A stretch of 64,000 bases of DNA from Lyophyllum atratum (taxonomy: Eukaryota > Basidiomycota > Agaricomycetes > Agaricales > Lyophyllaceae): contig JACGCN010000070.1 of assembly GCA_014905825.1 (NCBI GenBank), positions 62,001 through 126,000 of the forward strand, read 5' to 3'. Made by a program: the position numbers and the translations under genes. Below the pieces are notes generated by a model, which was not told where the DNA came from, ran no database searches, and was given only the letters and a program-made list of their open reading frames with translations. How positions within the stretch are numbered: position 1 is the first letter of the stretch; each line of letters opens with the position of its first letter. Positions 37,401-50,376 of the stretch are shown piece after piece.

Positions 37401-38393
37401 GATGGGATTCACGAGGACTTTAACCGTGTCCTAGCCAAAGACCCTTGGATACCTACCCCTGAACACGAAGCAGCGCTGGAAAGGCTGCCTGTGCAAATAG
37501 CGAGCGACCAGGAGTGGAACATCTGGCGAAAACGTAATGACAGCCTCATTGTCGACTTTTTCCAGGGGCAGTTCCGGAATCGGTTACAATGCTATACCTG
37601 CGAAACGGTGAGCAAACCCTTGACCGTTGTTGCCCTTGATGATTTATTCTTTATTTATCAAGACATCGACGACGTACAACGCCTTTTCAATCCTTCAGTT
37701 GCCTATACCGCGAGGGAAGAAAGGGCGGGTCGCTCTCAAGGACTGTTTGGACGCCTTCTTCGATGCTGAGGTGTTAGAGAACGACGATGCATGGTGAGTG
37801 TAATGCAAAAGGTATTTTAGGCTTGTTCTTATGACTCCATTCTAGGGATTGCCCCAGATGCAAAGTGAAGCGAAGGGCTTCGAAGACACTGTCTTTGGCT
37901 CGCCTTCCGCCCATTCTTCTTATCCACCTCAAACGCTTCGCAACGAATAGTACAAGTTCGAACAAGATTGATACCTTTGTGGACTTCCCCATGAAATCCT
38001 TGGACCTCACGAACTACATGCCTGCTCCCTTGCCAATTGCGGTCGACAGGAGGGCTGCGGGGGTTCCAACATCCCTCGAGGATCCACGAACTCAGAGTCC
38101 GCCATATAGATATGATCTTTATGGTGTCACCAATCATTCCGGCACTCTCACTGGCGGTCATTGTAAGTCCTGATCTCGTCCAATCTTGTCAGGTCGCTGA
38201 TTTATTGTAGATACCGCTTCCATTGCATCCCGCGGAGGTTGGGTGAATTGTGATGATAGCGTTATAACACCCACAGACCCCAAGTCTGTCGTGGTACGTG
38301 CATGCCGTCGCATTCAGTCAGTCCAATTTGAAACTGACCATTCGGCAGAGCGAACGGGCGTATGTGCTATTTTATAAACGAACGAAAGCATAG
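34404..38393 (+). CDS. Ubiquitin carboxyl-terminal hydrolase, Doa4/USP8-type with rhodanese domain
   Basis: Order of parts: N-terminal MIT/USP8-dimerisation-like helices (TLIKTARTQYSAGRDSESKG, then LRASLAAYVKAASLAKIAI); a long Ser/Pro linker; a rhodanese domain (LQLHKVLLLDVRNRADFERE ... MLLVGGLNAWRREFG); and a USP domain. The USP Cys box is GLQNLGNTCYMNAPIQCL (Ala in place of the usual Ser). The finger has CYTCETVSKP and CPRCKVKRR. The His box, restored by splicing, is HSGTLTGGHYTASIASRGGW and then VNCDDSV. It ends YVLFYKRTKA at TAG 38391-38393. The rhodanese lacks a catalytic Cys, as in Doa4 and USP8, so it is a binding module. Doa4-type enzymes remove ubiquitin from cargo at endosomes. More than ten introns. 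Confidence 0.9.
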
Positions 38394-38514
38394 ATTATTA
38401 CAACAGACTGTTTGCTATTTCATCGGCCAGATCTATCCGTGCCCTATTGTTGTTGCTATCACTGTACTCTACACTTTGCATTACCTAGGATGTAACTTTA
38501 TAACCTAATACCCG

Positions 38515-41500
38515 CTATGATACCATGCTCGTAGTCGAATTTGCTGTCCCGTTTGCCCTCCCAATATCAAAATGGCATCTATGACACATGTACAGTTCGG
38601 GATTGTTAGAAGTTGAAGTAGGCGCGCCGTTGGTCAATGGCGATCGATAGAATGCAGGTGAATACTGAGAGTGACAGCGATGGCACTCAGGATCGGAAAG
38701 GGACGGCTGTTCTGGTGGGATGATAACGGAATCGCCGCGGACGTTGAGTATCTGATCCAGGCGTCGAGCCTTCCGCAGGAGAGCATGAGCTTGACCAACA
38801 GGAGCCTGTTTGTATGCTTGGCAGTACACTTGAAGAGCGGTCTGGTATATGGCTTAGTTTGAGAGGCTCCACAGAAGAGAAAAAGGGAATACCTCGCCGC
38901 CTTCATCAGTTTCACAAATATCATAGATATCACGCCTGGAGTGGTCGTGCTCTTGACATGAGACGATCGCATTCATGCAACCAGATTCCCCTTTAAAAGT
39001 GGAGACAATCGTCGTGTCTCGTCGGCTACTCTTCACCTAGAATAGGTTGAAGACCGGCTCATTCGGTAGCACAAGTGAACACGTACAGGTTGGATTTCGA
39101 ACCCAAATTTATGCCCTTGCTTCCAAGCACAGGAGGCATGATACTCCTTGTTGCAGTCGCTACAACGTATAACAGATCCTTCTTGCTTGCCACAAATGCT
39201 ACATTTCTGCGCCAAAAGTTTAGACGACGTCTTTAGTCGAAGCTGAGAAGAAAAGGCTCACTGTGACCCAGCGATGTCGAGATATAGTACTCAGGCCTTC
39301 TACCAGCCGTAGCCTCGAAGCGTCCGTAAACGTCAACTCGGTAGTAAAGACTGAGCAGAGCACATGTACCCATCCCTGGCCCTCAGTTGGCTTACACGCG
39401 CGGAGGAAAGAATCAGGGGAAGAGTATGGTGTATTCTTCCTTTCCTCCGCAGATGCACGAGGGCATAAGAGACAATCCGGGTTCTAAGAACAATGAGCAC
39501 AGATAAGGGTCAGCAGGATGGTGATATCTACCACGGAGGCTTCTAGAGTTTCCTGATTGCGACATAGCTCGCATGTCCAATCATCTAGGGCCGCCGGGTC
39601 TGCGAGAGCGCCACAGGAACCTACACCTCACATGAGCGCCAGATCGTTGGAAATTCTTGCAGGCATCACTGACCAGCATGGACCCGAAGGTGGCAAGTTT
39701 TGCACTTGAGAACTTTCCCTATAGGACCATTCTTCAAGCATGCAAGACACCGGATATGGGGAACATTCACTACAGCCGGAGGAGGAGTGGAATGTGCAGA
39801 TGCAGTGGTCTTTCACAAATGTATTAGCATATATACCCACCCGAACTCTTGAGAACTTACTCTAGCTCGTTTGGAAGAAGGCCCGGCAAGCGGAGTTCCC
39901 TCCCGTTTTTCCATCCTTGACTTTCCAGTTGTGATCGACTCTTCTCGGACGGGTCGCACAACCAAATCAGCATACTTCCTCCAGCCAGTCCCGCAGCTAT
40001 CACACATGATGTTCGTTGCAAGACCCTTCGGTGCCTTCCACCATGTGGGTGATTCTCTTGTTCTACATGCCGCACAACTTGGCGATTTGGAAGGCTGCGC
40101 GATGATCGATCCCTCATCGTCAGAAAGACCGACTTTCTGGCCATCGCGGGCATGCTCTGGACTCGTGTATTGGCGATGTGGTGCTTTCTGGGGTGGACCT
40201 TCCTGCCGGAAGCGACGGTTCTCTTCGCCAACTTTGCCGCTTTAAGCATTATGTCAGTACAAGTGAAGAAATAAGCAGTGATGGAATTTCATGAACCTTT
40301 TCCAAAGGCCGTAGAAGCGCACCACTTCTGACATGGGTCTTGTAGCAACTTCCTCTCGAACAGCGCGAAGCTCAGCTCCGTGAGATATAATCGCGTCTTC
40401 AAACGCTGCGATCTCGTCTCTAGTCCATTCCCTGTCGGCGTATGCTGTCTCGTACTTCTTCCACTTCACGGAAATCAGCATCCAGACATGCTTGGGCAAT
40501 GGTAGTGGAGACGCATACCTTTTCCAGACGCAAAGGAGACTTCATGTTGACAGAGGTTAGTGGTTTGGCTGCCAGTGCTGCTTCAGAGAAGCGTCGAATG
40601 ACTTCCGTGAGCCAATCAACACTGGACCGCAATGTATCATCGCTCGTCAAATCACGCTTGCACGCTTCCACTAGAGCATTAGAGCATAGTCAGCCCTGTG
40701 CCTTGTCTCAATTATGAGGGCGCCCTCACCTTCGGCAACTAGAGAAAGGCGTCAATGATTACATAAGCGTGGGAGCGGAAGTAAATCGCCCACTTTCTGC
40801 TTCCGTTAAGGTGTTGATGATTCCCAGATTCTCGATGGTATTATCGCCTCCTCTCTCGTCTGGTTCTACATAACGTTGTGAAATAGGGTTACATCGAATT
40901 GAACTTTAGCATACCTGAAGGATTGATGTCAAGTTCAGGCGCAGGCGCCACGTTCGCTTGAAATTTCGGGCCATGGCGAGTGGCGGTACGTGGAAATATC
41001 AAGTCATCGGGATCTATTTCTAGCAGTCAAAACAAGTACGAGGTAAGAGGAAATCGTTGATTCATACCAAGAGTATCTTCTGCGACAGTATGTTGTCTTT
41101 TTTACACCCGAGTTGTCAACGATGGCAAGGTGGTTAATAAAGTCCGGGATGGCTTACCCAAAATAACGAAATGGCCACATCTTGAAATGCTTGACTGCCA
41201 TATTTTCTTCCCTCTCCGCCTGCGATTTATCCTTGCGCGGACGGCCCCTACCTCTAACTGCTGGCGCATTCGACTTCTTTGATATAACAAGAGGTGTGGC
41301 GTGCCGCACGTCGTGACTGTCCACCTCCTCCTCATGTTTCCGCGAACAGGGCGCACAGGTCCAGCCATACCCCCTTGACGGTTTCGCCATTAACGGTGGT
41401 TGCACGCATCGCATGTGAAAGTATTTCTTGCACCGATCACATTGGACGGTATCAGGGCTGAATGTATAGGTTAGTCAGGCTTCAAGAGAAGACGATGTCT

Positions 41501-42203
41501 TTCGCCTACGTCGGGCACCATTCTTGGCAGCCTTCGCAAAGTCGAATAGCGTCGGTAAGGTCTGGGATAACCTCCTTTTCAGCTACGACGTATTCGTATC
41601 GGGAAGTTAGTGTTTCGCGGATGTTGTCGGGAACTATAAACAGATCAATGTTCTCCCATAATACAGAAAAACATGGCCGCTTACGATTTCTAACGTCTGT
41701 TGATGGAATGATTTCGAACTCTTTCTTGACATATGGATCGAACAGACGATTGAAGTAAAAGCGATCAGGGCGTTTCTTCCAACCAGACAAGTCGGATATT
41801 TTATCTCGATGGACCACGTGGCACTTGGCCCTCAGTTGATTGATGTCGCACACTTCCGAAAATATGGCCGCCAGAAGGAGGCGAGAATCTGCAACTGAAC
41901 GCTCGCTCACATCCCCTGGACGATAATACCACGCCAGTCGAACACGGGTATATAGATAATTGTCGGCTTCCGGTCCTTTTGGAACGTCCTCGGGTGGCAG
42001 AAATTCCATTATCCGAGCAATTGAATAAGGCGTGCCGTCCCGAACTGCCCAACTCGGTGAACAGTAAACATGGTCTGAAAAAAATGTGTCAACCACCTCC
42101 TGAAAGCTACGATCAGTCTGAATAGTTCTATACCATTTATCTTGATCTCTTCGCCGTTTTTGAGGAAGACTCGAGAAGGCATGAGAGCTGAGATTGAAAA
42201 CAA
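38515..42203 (-). CDS. SNT2: Snt2-type chromatin reader: BAH, PHD, ELM2, SANT, GATA, extended PHD
   Basis: Domains in order. BAH: LKNGEEIKIN, then after an intron DHVYCSPSWAVRDGTPYSIA and RIMEFLPPEDVP. PHD1: CEGCQEWC, CDRCKKYFHMRC, WTCAPC. ELM2-like: DLIFPRTATRHGPKFQANV. SANT: WTRDEIAAFEDAIISHGAEL. GATA-type finger: CAAC, APKGLATNIMCDSCGTGW. PHD2: CLACLKNGPIGKVLKCKTCH. Extended PHD: CLLCPRAS, GWVHVLCSVF, CSICGKQEGSVIRCSDCNKE, YHASCAWKQGHKFGFEIQPV. The C-terminal domain has CHRC twice. This set is diagnostic for fungal Snt2, which acts with the Ecm5/Rpd3 (budding yeast) or Lid2-type (fission yeast) complexes on H3 tails and H3K4 state. The start is ATG 42203 or the in-frame 42182 (MPSRVFLKNG); at least 12 exons; stop 38517-38515. 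Confidence 0.88.
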
Positions 42204-43076
42204 TTATGAAGCAGGAAAAATAGCAAATGTTCACAGGACGTGAAAGCGACGAAATCTCGAGCAGTAATGATTTGTTAGAGGGTAACCTGAGGAAGGAGCG
42301 GCTGCTGGTGCTGTTTCGAGTGAAGGTGAAGGAAAGAAACAAGAGGAGGTGGATTCACACTCCGACGCCGACTTGTTGGCTCTTGTTGGAAGGTTGCGAT
42401 CTGCCTTGTTAGTGGCACTGTGCACAGCTGACAGAAGGCGCAGCGTTGAACATTTGGATCTGTTGCCTGAGTACGTTTTTATCTGGCCGCTGATCCACCC
42501 GAACACATCTGTTTCATGGTATAAACCGGGGGTAGCACTCTTCCGCACATTACCGTATTTTAGGTATAGAGTCCACGGCGTTCCTCGACTTCTCCTCTCA
42601 ACCTCCGTCACTTGTCGGTGATCAGGCCGCAGGCGGCTCAGCACTATCATCAGGGCGCAGACGAAAATAACATTGACCTCAAGAGTTGATTGCAACGTAC
42701 ATAGCAAGAGTATTTAGATAAACTGTGTGGCGACCTACCCTAGTATTCCATCCCGCCAGTCAGGAATTTATGCTGCTGATCGGTCACTTACTGACGTGCA
42801 GAACCCTTGGGAGAGTTCCCTGGACGATCCAGGCCCCAGGAGAACATTCCGGAATCCGAAGTCTGTTCAACTTGTTGTGATGTGTGAGGATGTGTGTGGG
42901 CGACTTTATCATTTCATATTCCTGGGTCACATCAAATCTCCTTTTGGTTGGTGCGTGATTCAGCCTCCGCGACAAGTCGTCACCTCTTCACTCCCTCAGG
43001 TCCTTGCCTTCCACAGGCTTGGGTTCTGATGCCTCTCTGGTCGACTCGTGTGCGGACCCCAGGGTATAGCTCGTCT
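42204..43076. other. Divergent promoter region
   Basis: About 870 bp between Snt2 (minus) and the histidine kinase (plus). No supported coding sequence; a 100-codon ORF at 42727 shows no domain and is followed by in-frame stops. Confidence 0.45.
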
Positions 43077-46000
43077 ATGCGATGGACAGAGGAAGTGGAC
43101 ATGCCCTCCCTCAGACGGACTGGCGAGAAGAGTGGTCCTTCGCATGCGGTAATCCCCAGTCCTGCAACTTTTACCGCTCTCGAGGACGGTTTACCTCTGC
43201 CGGTACTTCACAATACCGCATCACGTTCTTCAAGTCGTCGCAATAGGAAGTCCGCTCGTGTGGGTGGCCTAGCAGTCCACTGGGCGAGGTTCAAGCGTCG
43301 TGTAGGTACCGGGACAGCCCCCTCAAGTAGTTCTCTGGTTGGAGACAGTGCCGCGGAAAGCAGCAATACGCGCCCAGTGGAGGGCCCCGCGCAGAGTGAT
43401 ACCGATGAGGTCAACGAGGTGGTGGTGGATCGGATATGGTCTGAAGACATCACGAGTTCTATTACCCATTCAGAACATGGTGGGAGTCCAGAAAAATCCG
43501 GAGGCAGTCACCCCGCTGGGGGTCCAAGCACAAGTGACCACGAAAGTCTGGGACCAGAGGGGTTTTGGAGTACCCTTACCCCTATAGTTCTTTTGCGTTG
43601 GCGAATCTGGCCCGCTATTGTCGAACTCTTCAGCTCCCGTTTCGCAGACGAAAAATCGGAGGTGCATTATGCCCAGGTATGACAGCATGCTTTAGAAGCG
43701 CTTTGCTCTGATACTTTTCCCGACTTAGGAAAACTGGTTTATCAAAAAGTCCCTTGCACTGTGGTCATCGCTCTGGCTTATTCTCAATTGGGTTCTTGGT
43801 TGTATCTTTGCCAGGCCTCTATTCCAGGTGTTTGACAAAGTCTTCTACTACGGAGTCAGACCATTCCCCTTGAAACTTCCGACAGCCCCATTGACCGCAT
43901 TTTATAGATCGCCCCTGCATTCAGTCTACCTATCATGTACGGACATCCTTTCTTTTGCTGTCCGTAGCAGCTGATCGATGCTGTGACTTAGTTTCATGGT
44001 GATGTACGACTGGCCTCGTGACCGAAGCAATATCTATCAAATGTTTCTCACTATTTCCGTTTGGTGCTGGTAAGTCTTGGACATCATTTGCAGCCATAGT
44101 GCTAACAACGTGCAGGTCGTTTTACTCTATCCTTTTCATGTGAGATCAATTCAAGTTGTCAAGATATCGCCTAACAGTTCCTCAGTTATCTATGTCCATT
44201 TTATTCAAACGGCCCCCATGTACATCTGAGCTGTCAAGGTCGAGATTTTCTAGGAACATTCTACTATACCACGGTTCCTATGTTTACCTCTCTTTGTTTG
44301 CAGACATTTTCTGACTTGACTTCTCCCTTCTCAGGCCTTACAGGCTATAGCTCTTTTTGGCCTCAAATTGAACCGGCTACCAGCAGCCATCGGTGCTGGC
44401 ACCTTCTTCGTCATGTAGGTTTTGAAATCGTATGTGCACCGGCCTTTCTCAACGAACGTGTCAGTACATGTTCTCTGATGATACCTTTGAAGAAAACCTG
44501 GGGCAGAAGTATGTACATTTCATTTCTCTAGATCTCGAGAGAAAGAGCTAATCATAGGTGATTTAAGGCATGATCAACTTCTTCGTATTTCACAGCTGTA
44601 AGCACCCTTCTGCTTTCTTAATAATCAAGGACTCTGACATCAGTCTAGTTCTTATCTATGTCCACTACATGAGAGAGAGCGTGTGTATTACCAGCCGTCA
44701 AGCACGACTGCAGGATATAATTACTGATTCTTCCCCAGTCAGAACGACGCCTTTACACATTGCGGGATCAGCTAAAAATACAATATAAGGTAATACCTAT
44801 GGACAATGGTACGCTGTAGACATAGTATTCACGGCACCTAACACTTCAGGCAACCCAGAAGGCACAAGTGAACGAGCGGAAGGCGGCAGAGTCGAAGCGG
44901 CGGCTTACCTCGTAAGCTACCATTGTGATATCATTTCCCAATTATTCTGATGGTTGTTGCAGATATGTCTTCCATGATAAGTTTTAAATCCTTATAAAAA
45001 TTGACCTCTTCCGACCTCCTCCGCCAATACAGGTGCGAGTGCCATTGAACACTGCCCGTGAGTCAATACCTCTGGGGCATGTACACTTCATTTATTGAAC
45101 ATTCTTTAGTCCTAGCAGTGCAAAATATGGAAGCGTCTGGAACTGTCGCCAAAGAGCAGGAAATTGAATTTAATGCTCTTGAAGGCAGCCTTAGCATGAT
45201 GTCGAAAGGTTGTTTTCTCTTTTTTGTGTGTGTGATGAGTATACTAATGTACCGAGAACACAGTTTTAAATGATGTCCTGGATTTGTAAGTTGACAATTT
45301 ATGTGTCTTCGGTCACGTCGCTTAGTGTCCATATTTCTTCCAGCAATCGGATGGATAGTGGAAAATTCGAGTCCGCATTTAGAGTCAGCCTGCTTCACCA
45401 TTGCTCGCCTGCATCGGTCTAATATTTCTTTGCTCACAGCCGTATGGATTTCATCAAGTCATGCGATCGTTGTTCATCCCCCTCCGGCTGACTACCAATG
45501 CCCGTGGCCTCGAATTGGAGACCGATCTCGATCCTAGGATTGACCAGGTAGCGCGACGTGCGGCCTACGAGGCTATGGGCGAAAGCCAGGAGGCGATCAA
45601 TAAGCATATGTTTGATCACCCCGATGTTGAAGGTGTTGTAATTGGCGATGAGTCGAGGTTGAGGCAGATAATCACCAATCTCGCTAGGTATGGCAATCCA
45701 AGTCTATTTCTATCACCTATTGAATTATCTGGCTCTAGTAATGCATGCAAATTTACACCTGCAGGCGGCAAGCTGACCATAAAGACCAAGCTGGTAATGC
45801 CAGCAAGCTTCAACACCCCAGGTGCGCCGTCAACCAGCGATTCCACGAACGGGAACCTCGTTGCCAACGGGTACCCTCCGCTTTCTGCGACATATCTCCA
45901 TCAACATAACAATGAGAGCAAACCAGCGTTAGCTATGGAATGGATTGTGGTTCGCATTGAAGTGACCGACACTGGATACGGGATCAAGCCTCGGGATCTC

Positions 46001-47585
46001 ATCCAGAACAAATTGTTCTGTGAGCTCTACATTTGCATCTCTCGACACACGCGTGCTGATTATCCTTATACAGCTGCATTCAATCAAACGGAGCAGGGAA
46101 GACAGCAAGGTTAGTAAACCATGTTTTCCTGTTGCTCTACCTGACACCTTTTTGTTATAGGCGGGAAAGGCACAGGCTTAGGTTTAGCATTAGTACGACA
46201 AATTGTTAAGCTTAGTGGCGGTCGGCTTGGCGTCCTTTCCAAGGTCAACGAAGGGTCTACGTTCTGGGTTGAGCTGCCCCTTGGAGTTGGGCGCAAAACT
46301 CTGGTTCATTCCAATCCAGACGAGAACTTCAACACGCAATCAGAAGGCGGCTCGCAGACTACAACGGACATTGAAAAAGTCCGCATCGCTGCTGGAACGA
46401 AAAGTTCGGTGCCCGTATCGATGAGTAATAGCTTGACAATGGCAGTCGACGAGGCGGCACTCAGAGCGTCCCAGACGCCGTCACAGTCAGCTCGATCCAG
46501 CTCTGCTATGCAGACTCTCATGGAACAAGGTCGGGAAGCATTCTATATCAATAACCAGCTACTCAATTGGCCCTTTAGGTGGCCGAGTGGAGTTGATTCT
46601 CCAGCGACACGGCTCTCACTCTCCTGTACTCACACCAGAATTGGATATCTTTGAACCTGACACGGCTTCACAGTCTACAAGTGGTAGCGTGGTACGGCCA
46701 CCTACATTACATTCCGGGTCATCAGCATCTACCACTAGGCAACTGCCGCGTCCAACTTACGTCGCTCTACCCAGCCCGCGGTCATTCGCCATGGACGCAA
46801 ATCCAACTTCGAATTCCACGAATTCCTACCGCTCCGACCAATCTTCATCGTGCTCTCCGCTGACACAGTTTGATTCTGCCTATACTCGGGGAAGTCCTTC
46901 ATCTTCGACTCCGGCGATCAGCATAGAGCCAGGACTACCCGTCTTGGTGGTCGACGATGACCCCCTCACACGAACGCTCATGAAACGTATTCTGACGCGG
47001 CTCGGTTGTCAAGTTTCGACTGCCGAGAATGGCGAAGTCGCTCTCGAAATGATTTTAGGGCCCAAAGGCTTGTATGCCCTTACACCCTCCAGTGAGGCTT
47101 CTGGGAACCTTGGTCCAATCCTGGAACAAGAAAGGGATGAGCAGGAATACACGGCGGAAGGGAAGTATGCTGTTATATTCTTGGATAATCAGATGCCGGT
47201 GTTGTCTGGCCTCAAGGCAGTGGAGAAGTTGCGAGAACTTGGGAGGAAAGACCTCATTGTGGGCGTCACAGGTTAGTTCTAGTTGGTCCCCCGCTGCCAT
47301 TTTACTGACGTGAGGACTCGGACAGGTAACGCGCTGCTGACTGGTGAGTCCTGGGCCATCTCTACCCGTGCCTTCTTTTGACATTGCCACTTAGACCAAC
47401 AAGAGTATCTTGAGGCTGGTGTTGATCGGTATATTTTCTGTCCATCATAGGATATCAACTTATATTGACATTCTGACGTTCTGTCTAGTGTCTTGACGAA
47501 ACCTGTTCTAGAACGGAGTCTCAGAGACATTCTAGTTCTGGCAGATGAACGAAGAAAATCATATCCGTTGGACTCACTTTCATAG
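43077..47585 (+). CDS. Membrane-bound hybrid histidine kinase
   Basis: The start near ATG 43077 is uncertain. A Ser/Arg-rich cytosolic N-terminus is followed by many small exons (43560-44800) that code hydrophobic stretches, e.g. LALWSSLWLILNWVLGC and ALQAIALFGLKLN, suggesting about six membrane spans. The linker RKAAESKRRLTSYVFH leads into the H-box, then VRVPLNTALLAVQNM. ATPase boxes: N (IITNLASNACKFTPAGGKL), G1 (VTDTGYGI), G2 (GGKGTGLGLALVRQI). The receiver domain has LVVDDDPLTRTLM, FLDNQMP (phospho-Asp), GVTGNAL and LTKPV. All are complete after splicing, and the stop is TAG 47583-47585. Such kinases feed phosphate to Ypd1 and Ssk1/Skn7. No known sensor domain was found. The intron directly after the H-box His lacks a GT donor (see findings). 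Confidence 0.88.
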
Positions 47586-47858
47586 TGTACTATTTTTATT
47601 TCAGGGCTTTAGGGAACACGGACATCTATATACGTATCAGGGTCTTCCACCATACCCTTCATTGCATGGTTTCTTTTTGGGTTGTAGAGGATGGACCGTT
47701 AGTTGTAGGAGAAGTAGTATAGCAACACATATATCTACCCATTGTATTCTTGCATTGTCTTCTGGCCAGCAGGCGAGGTGCTTATCCGAACGTCGGATAT
47801 AGCCGAACATTGCGTTCCCTGAATAAGACCACCCTTTACAACTTACCACCCCAACGCT

Positions 47859-49958
47859 ATGACCGTACCAGACGCGCCTTCTCAACTCCCAATGCCCCGC
47901 GAGAACTCCCCGCCTCCGAGCCCCCCGTCTCCCAACCCAGGTCCGTTTATTTCCTTGCCACGCTTGCCCACACACCCTGGTGTTTAGCTATCCGATCTAG
48001 ATACTGTACTCTCTAGAAAACGAGAGCGAGAGGTCTCCGTTGAGCCAGTCAGCACTCCTAGATCATTAACGGTTCGTATTTTTCTGGTATGGTTCTTCTT
48101 GCCCCCAGCACTCAGACACCAGTGTCCTCACAGGACGCCGATGCACTGCGGGAACACAAGGAAACACGCACCCCTGCAAAGAAGAATCGGACGCAATTAG
48201 GCACCACTGTAGAAGAAGACGACAGCGGCTCTCGTTCCAGATCGAATTCTGGATCCCCTCCTCAGAACGCCTCGCCACCGCAGGAGATGAAGATGAGGGT
48301 GCGGCAAATTAGCCAGGGTGTTGAGGACATTAGTTGGCGGAACATGAGAGCAGTCACACCCGATAGGGATATTGAGGTTGATCCGGCCTCCACACCCATT
48401 GCTAGCAGGGACAGAAAGGAAGAGGCGGCCCCGACAAACGAGCCAGCGGACCATGAGGGTGAGTAAATTCTAAGCATCTCGTGATTCCGTAACCTTACTT
48501 CAGGGCGTTACCAAAGCATTAATGTCTGCGGTCCCGCCAGAAACTGCGGACTTGGAGACTGGAGATAAGAACCTGAAGCGCAAGTTCCTGGAACGTGGAA
48601 CCAGTCAAGGTCCACAAGATAGTAACGATGCTGCCTCAATGCCTTCGGAGCCTCTCAAGAGACTTCGAGATGATCCCGAGAAAGACGATAACCCGCGAGA
48701 AACCAAACGACCTTCGCCACCGCCTGAACCGAAGTCGCCCAAGTCATCGAAGAAGTCACCTCCGACCACGACTCCGAAGCTTGTAAATATTGCACTTACA
48801 CATCTCTTCCTATTACTAAATGACTCCACTTCTAGAGTGGATTTATGGCATACGCGTCGACGAGCTCTCCCTTCGCCTCTGTTAAAGGCCAAAACATCTT
48901 CTCATCCAATAAGGCGGCTTCGCCTCCTCCCCTTGCCAATCAAACGCCTACAGCACCTATTCCAACATTTGGTTTCAGCTCAGCTGAAGCTTCGGGCTCT
49001 TCGTCTATGTCTATGTCTACGCCTGCTGTGAAGCGCTCCGGTTTCGAAGCGTTTGCTTCCTCTGCGTCGCCATTTGCGTCCGCCTCTCGTTCCAAGTCGC
49101 CTGTCTTGTCATCAGCTTCCAAACTCAGCCGCAACAAATCACCACCCCGGCGTGGCGGTTCGGCCAACTCCAATGCCTTCTCGTCGTACGCTGCCGGGGT
49201 CCACAGCTTCGCTATTCCACCCCAGAAGCGGGTACGGGCGGGCTCACCTAGCAGCTCCTCCCGCAGCTCTGTGGAGCGGACCCCGGGTATCAGTGTCTTC
49301 GGCTCTAACGGAGCAGCGTCCGATAGCGGAGCTGAGGACGAGAAAGAGGATAGAGGCAGCTTCGGTGAAAGGCTGAGGGCTGGCAAGGATGACGAAGACG
49401 ATGGGAAAAGTGACGAAGAGGCTAAGTATATGTTGACGGAACAAGATTGTAGGTCCCCTCAACGCATATGTGGGATGATACTGACGTTTTGCGTTAGTGC
49501 TCACCGGAGAGGAAGATGAACAAACTGTTCATCAAGTACGAGGGAAACTATTCTCCCTTGTCGGCGGAAATCAGTGGAAAGAACGAGGAACTGGGACATT
49601 GAAGCTAAATGTGAAGCGCTTAGACGGGAGTGGGGCCCGCTTAGGTATGTCGCCTACTCTATGCCAGCGGTGTGGTTTTTGACCTGGGTGAACCAGTAAT
49701 GCGGAAAGAAGCAGTTTACACCTTGCTGCTGAATGTCACTCTATTCAACGGGATGCGTTGCTCGCTCGCTCAAGACCCTCGATATCTGAGATTTAGTGTC
49801 ATCGAAGAGGGAACCACAACGCACTACAACTTGAGGGTTAGTTCATCTCCGTTTTTCTTCTGGAATTTCCATTCAAGTGTTCTTTCATACAGCTTGCGAG
49901 CGCAAAAATTGCGAAGGAACTGCTGGAGGAGATCAATGCCAATATACCCTCCGTTTGA
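47859..49958 (+). CDS. RanBP1-domain nuclear protein, Yrb2/RanBP3-like
   Basis: Starts MTVPDAPSQLPMPRENSPPP. Long low-complexity regions follow, with basic patches (SRKREREVSVEP) and scattered FG dipeptides (FGFSS, VFGSNG). Near the C-terminus is a RanBP1 domain: LTGEEDEQTVHQVRGKLFSL, WKERGTGTLKLNVKRL, VMRKEAVYTLLLNVTLF, DPRYLRFSVIEEG. The last exon gives AKELLEEINANIPSV. The late position of the domain and the FG-containing N-terminal part fit Yrb2, Hba1 and RanBP3, which assist Crm1-dependent export. Nup2 also ends in RanBP1 and cannot be excluded. About six introns; the third exon begins TPVSSQDADALREHKE. Confidence 0.82.
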
Positions 49959-50376
49959 AGTTCTGAATGATGGTTACTTTCAACATTCGGTGTAACCGTT
50001 GTCGACTTGTCCTTATGCTCGACTAATACTTACTTACATTTTTACTTCATCTTCTTATGGTTTCTAAATTGCATCATTATTGTACTTCCTATTGAGACCT
50101 GTGATTAGGTGCCGGAACATGGATGAAATACATTTCTTTTCCGGGGTCCACGTTCGCTTGAGGGCCGAGAAACGTTCTCACGGTTCAATGATTCTCCTTT
50201 CACCACGCCAGCGCATTCTCCGAGTCCCTTGCGCCCATCAAGCGGCAGGACGTCCTGCATACACATACACGTTCTTTGCTTATGCTCAATGTGAGTAGAA
50301 CTACTTGGTGGCGCCGCGTTGCTCAAGCTGACGTATTCAGCGGTCCCAGCTTGACCTGTAGCCCGTTGCTTAACTT
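49959..50376. other. Intergenic region, no gene seen
   Basis: Terminator of the RanBP1 gene and promoter of ALG5. Nothing else recognised. Confidence 0.45.
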
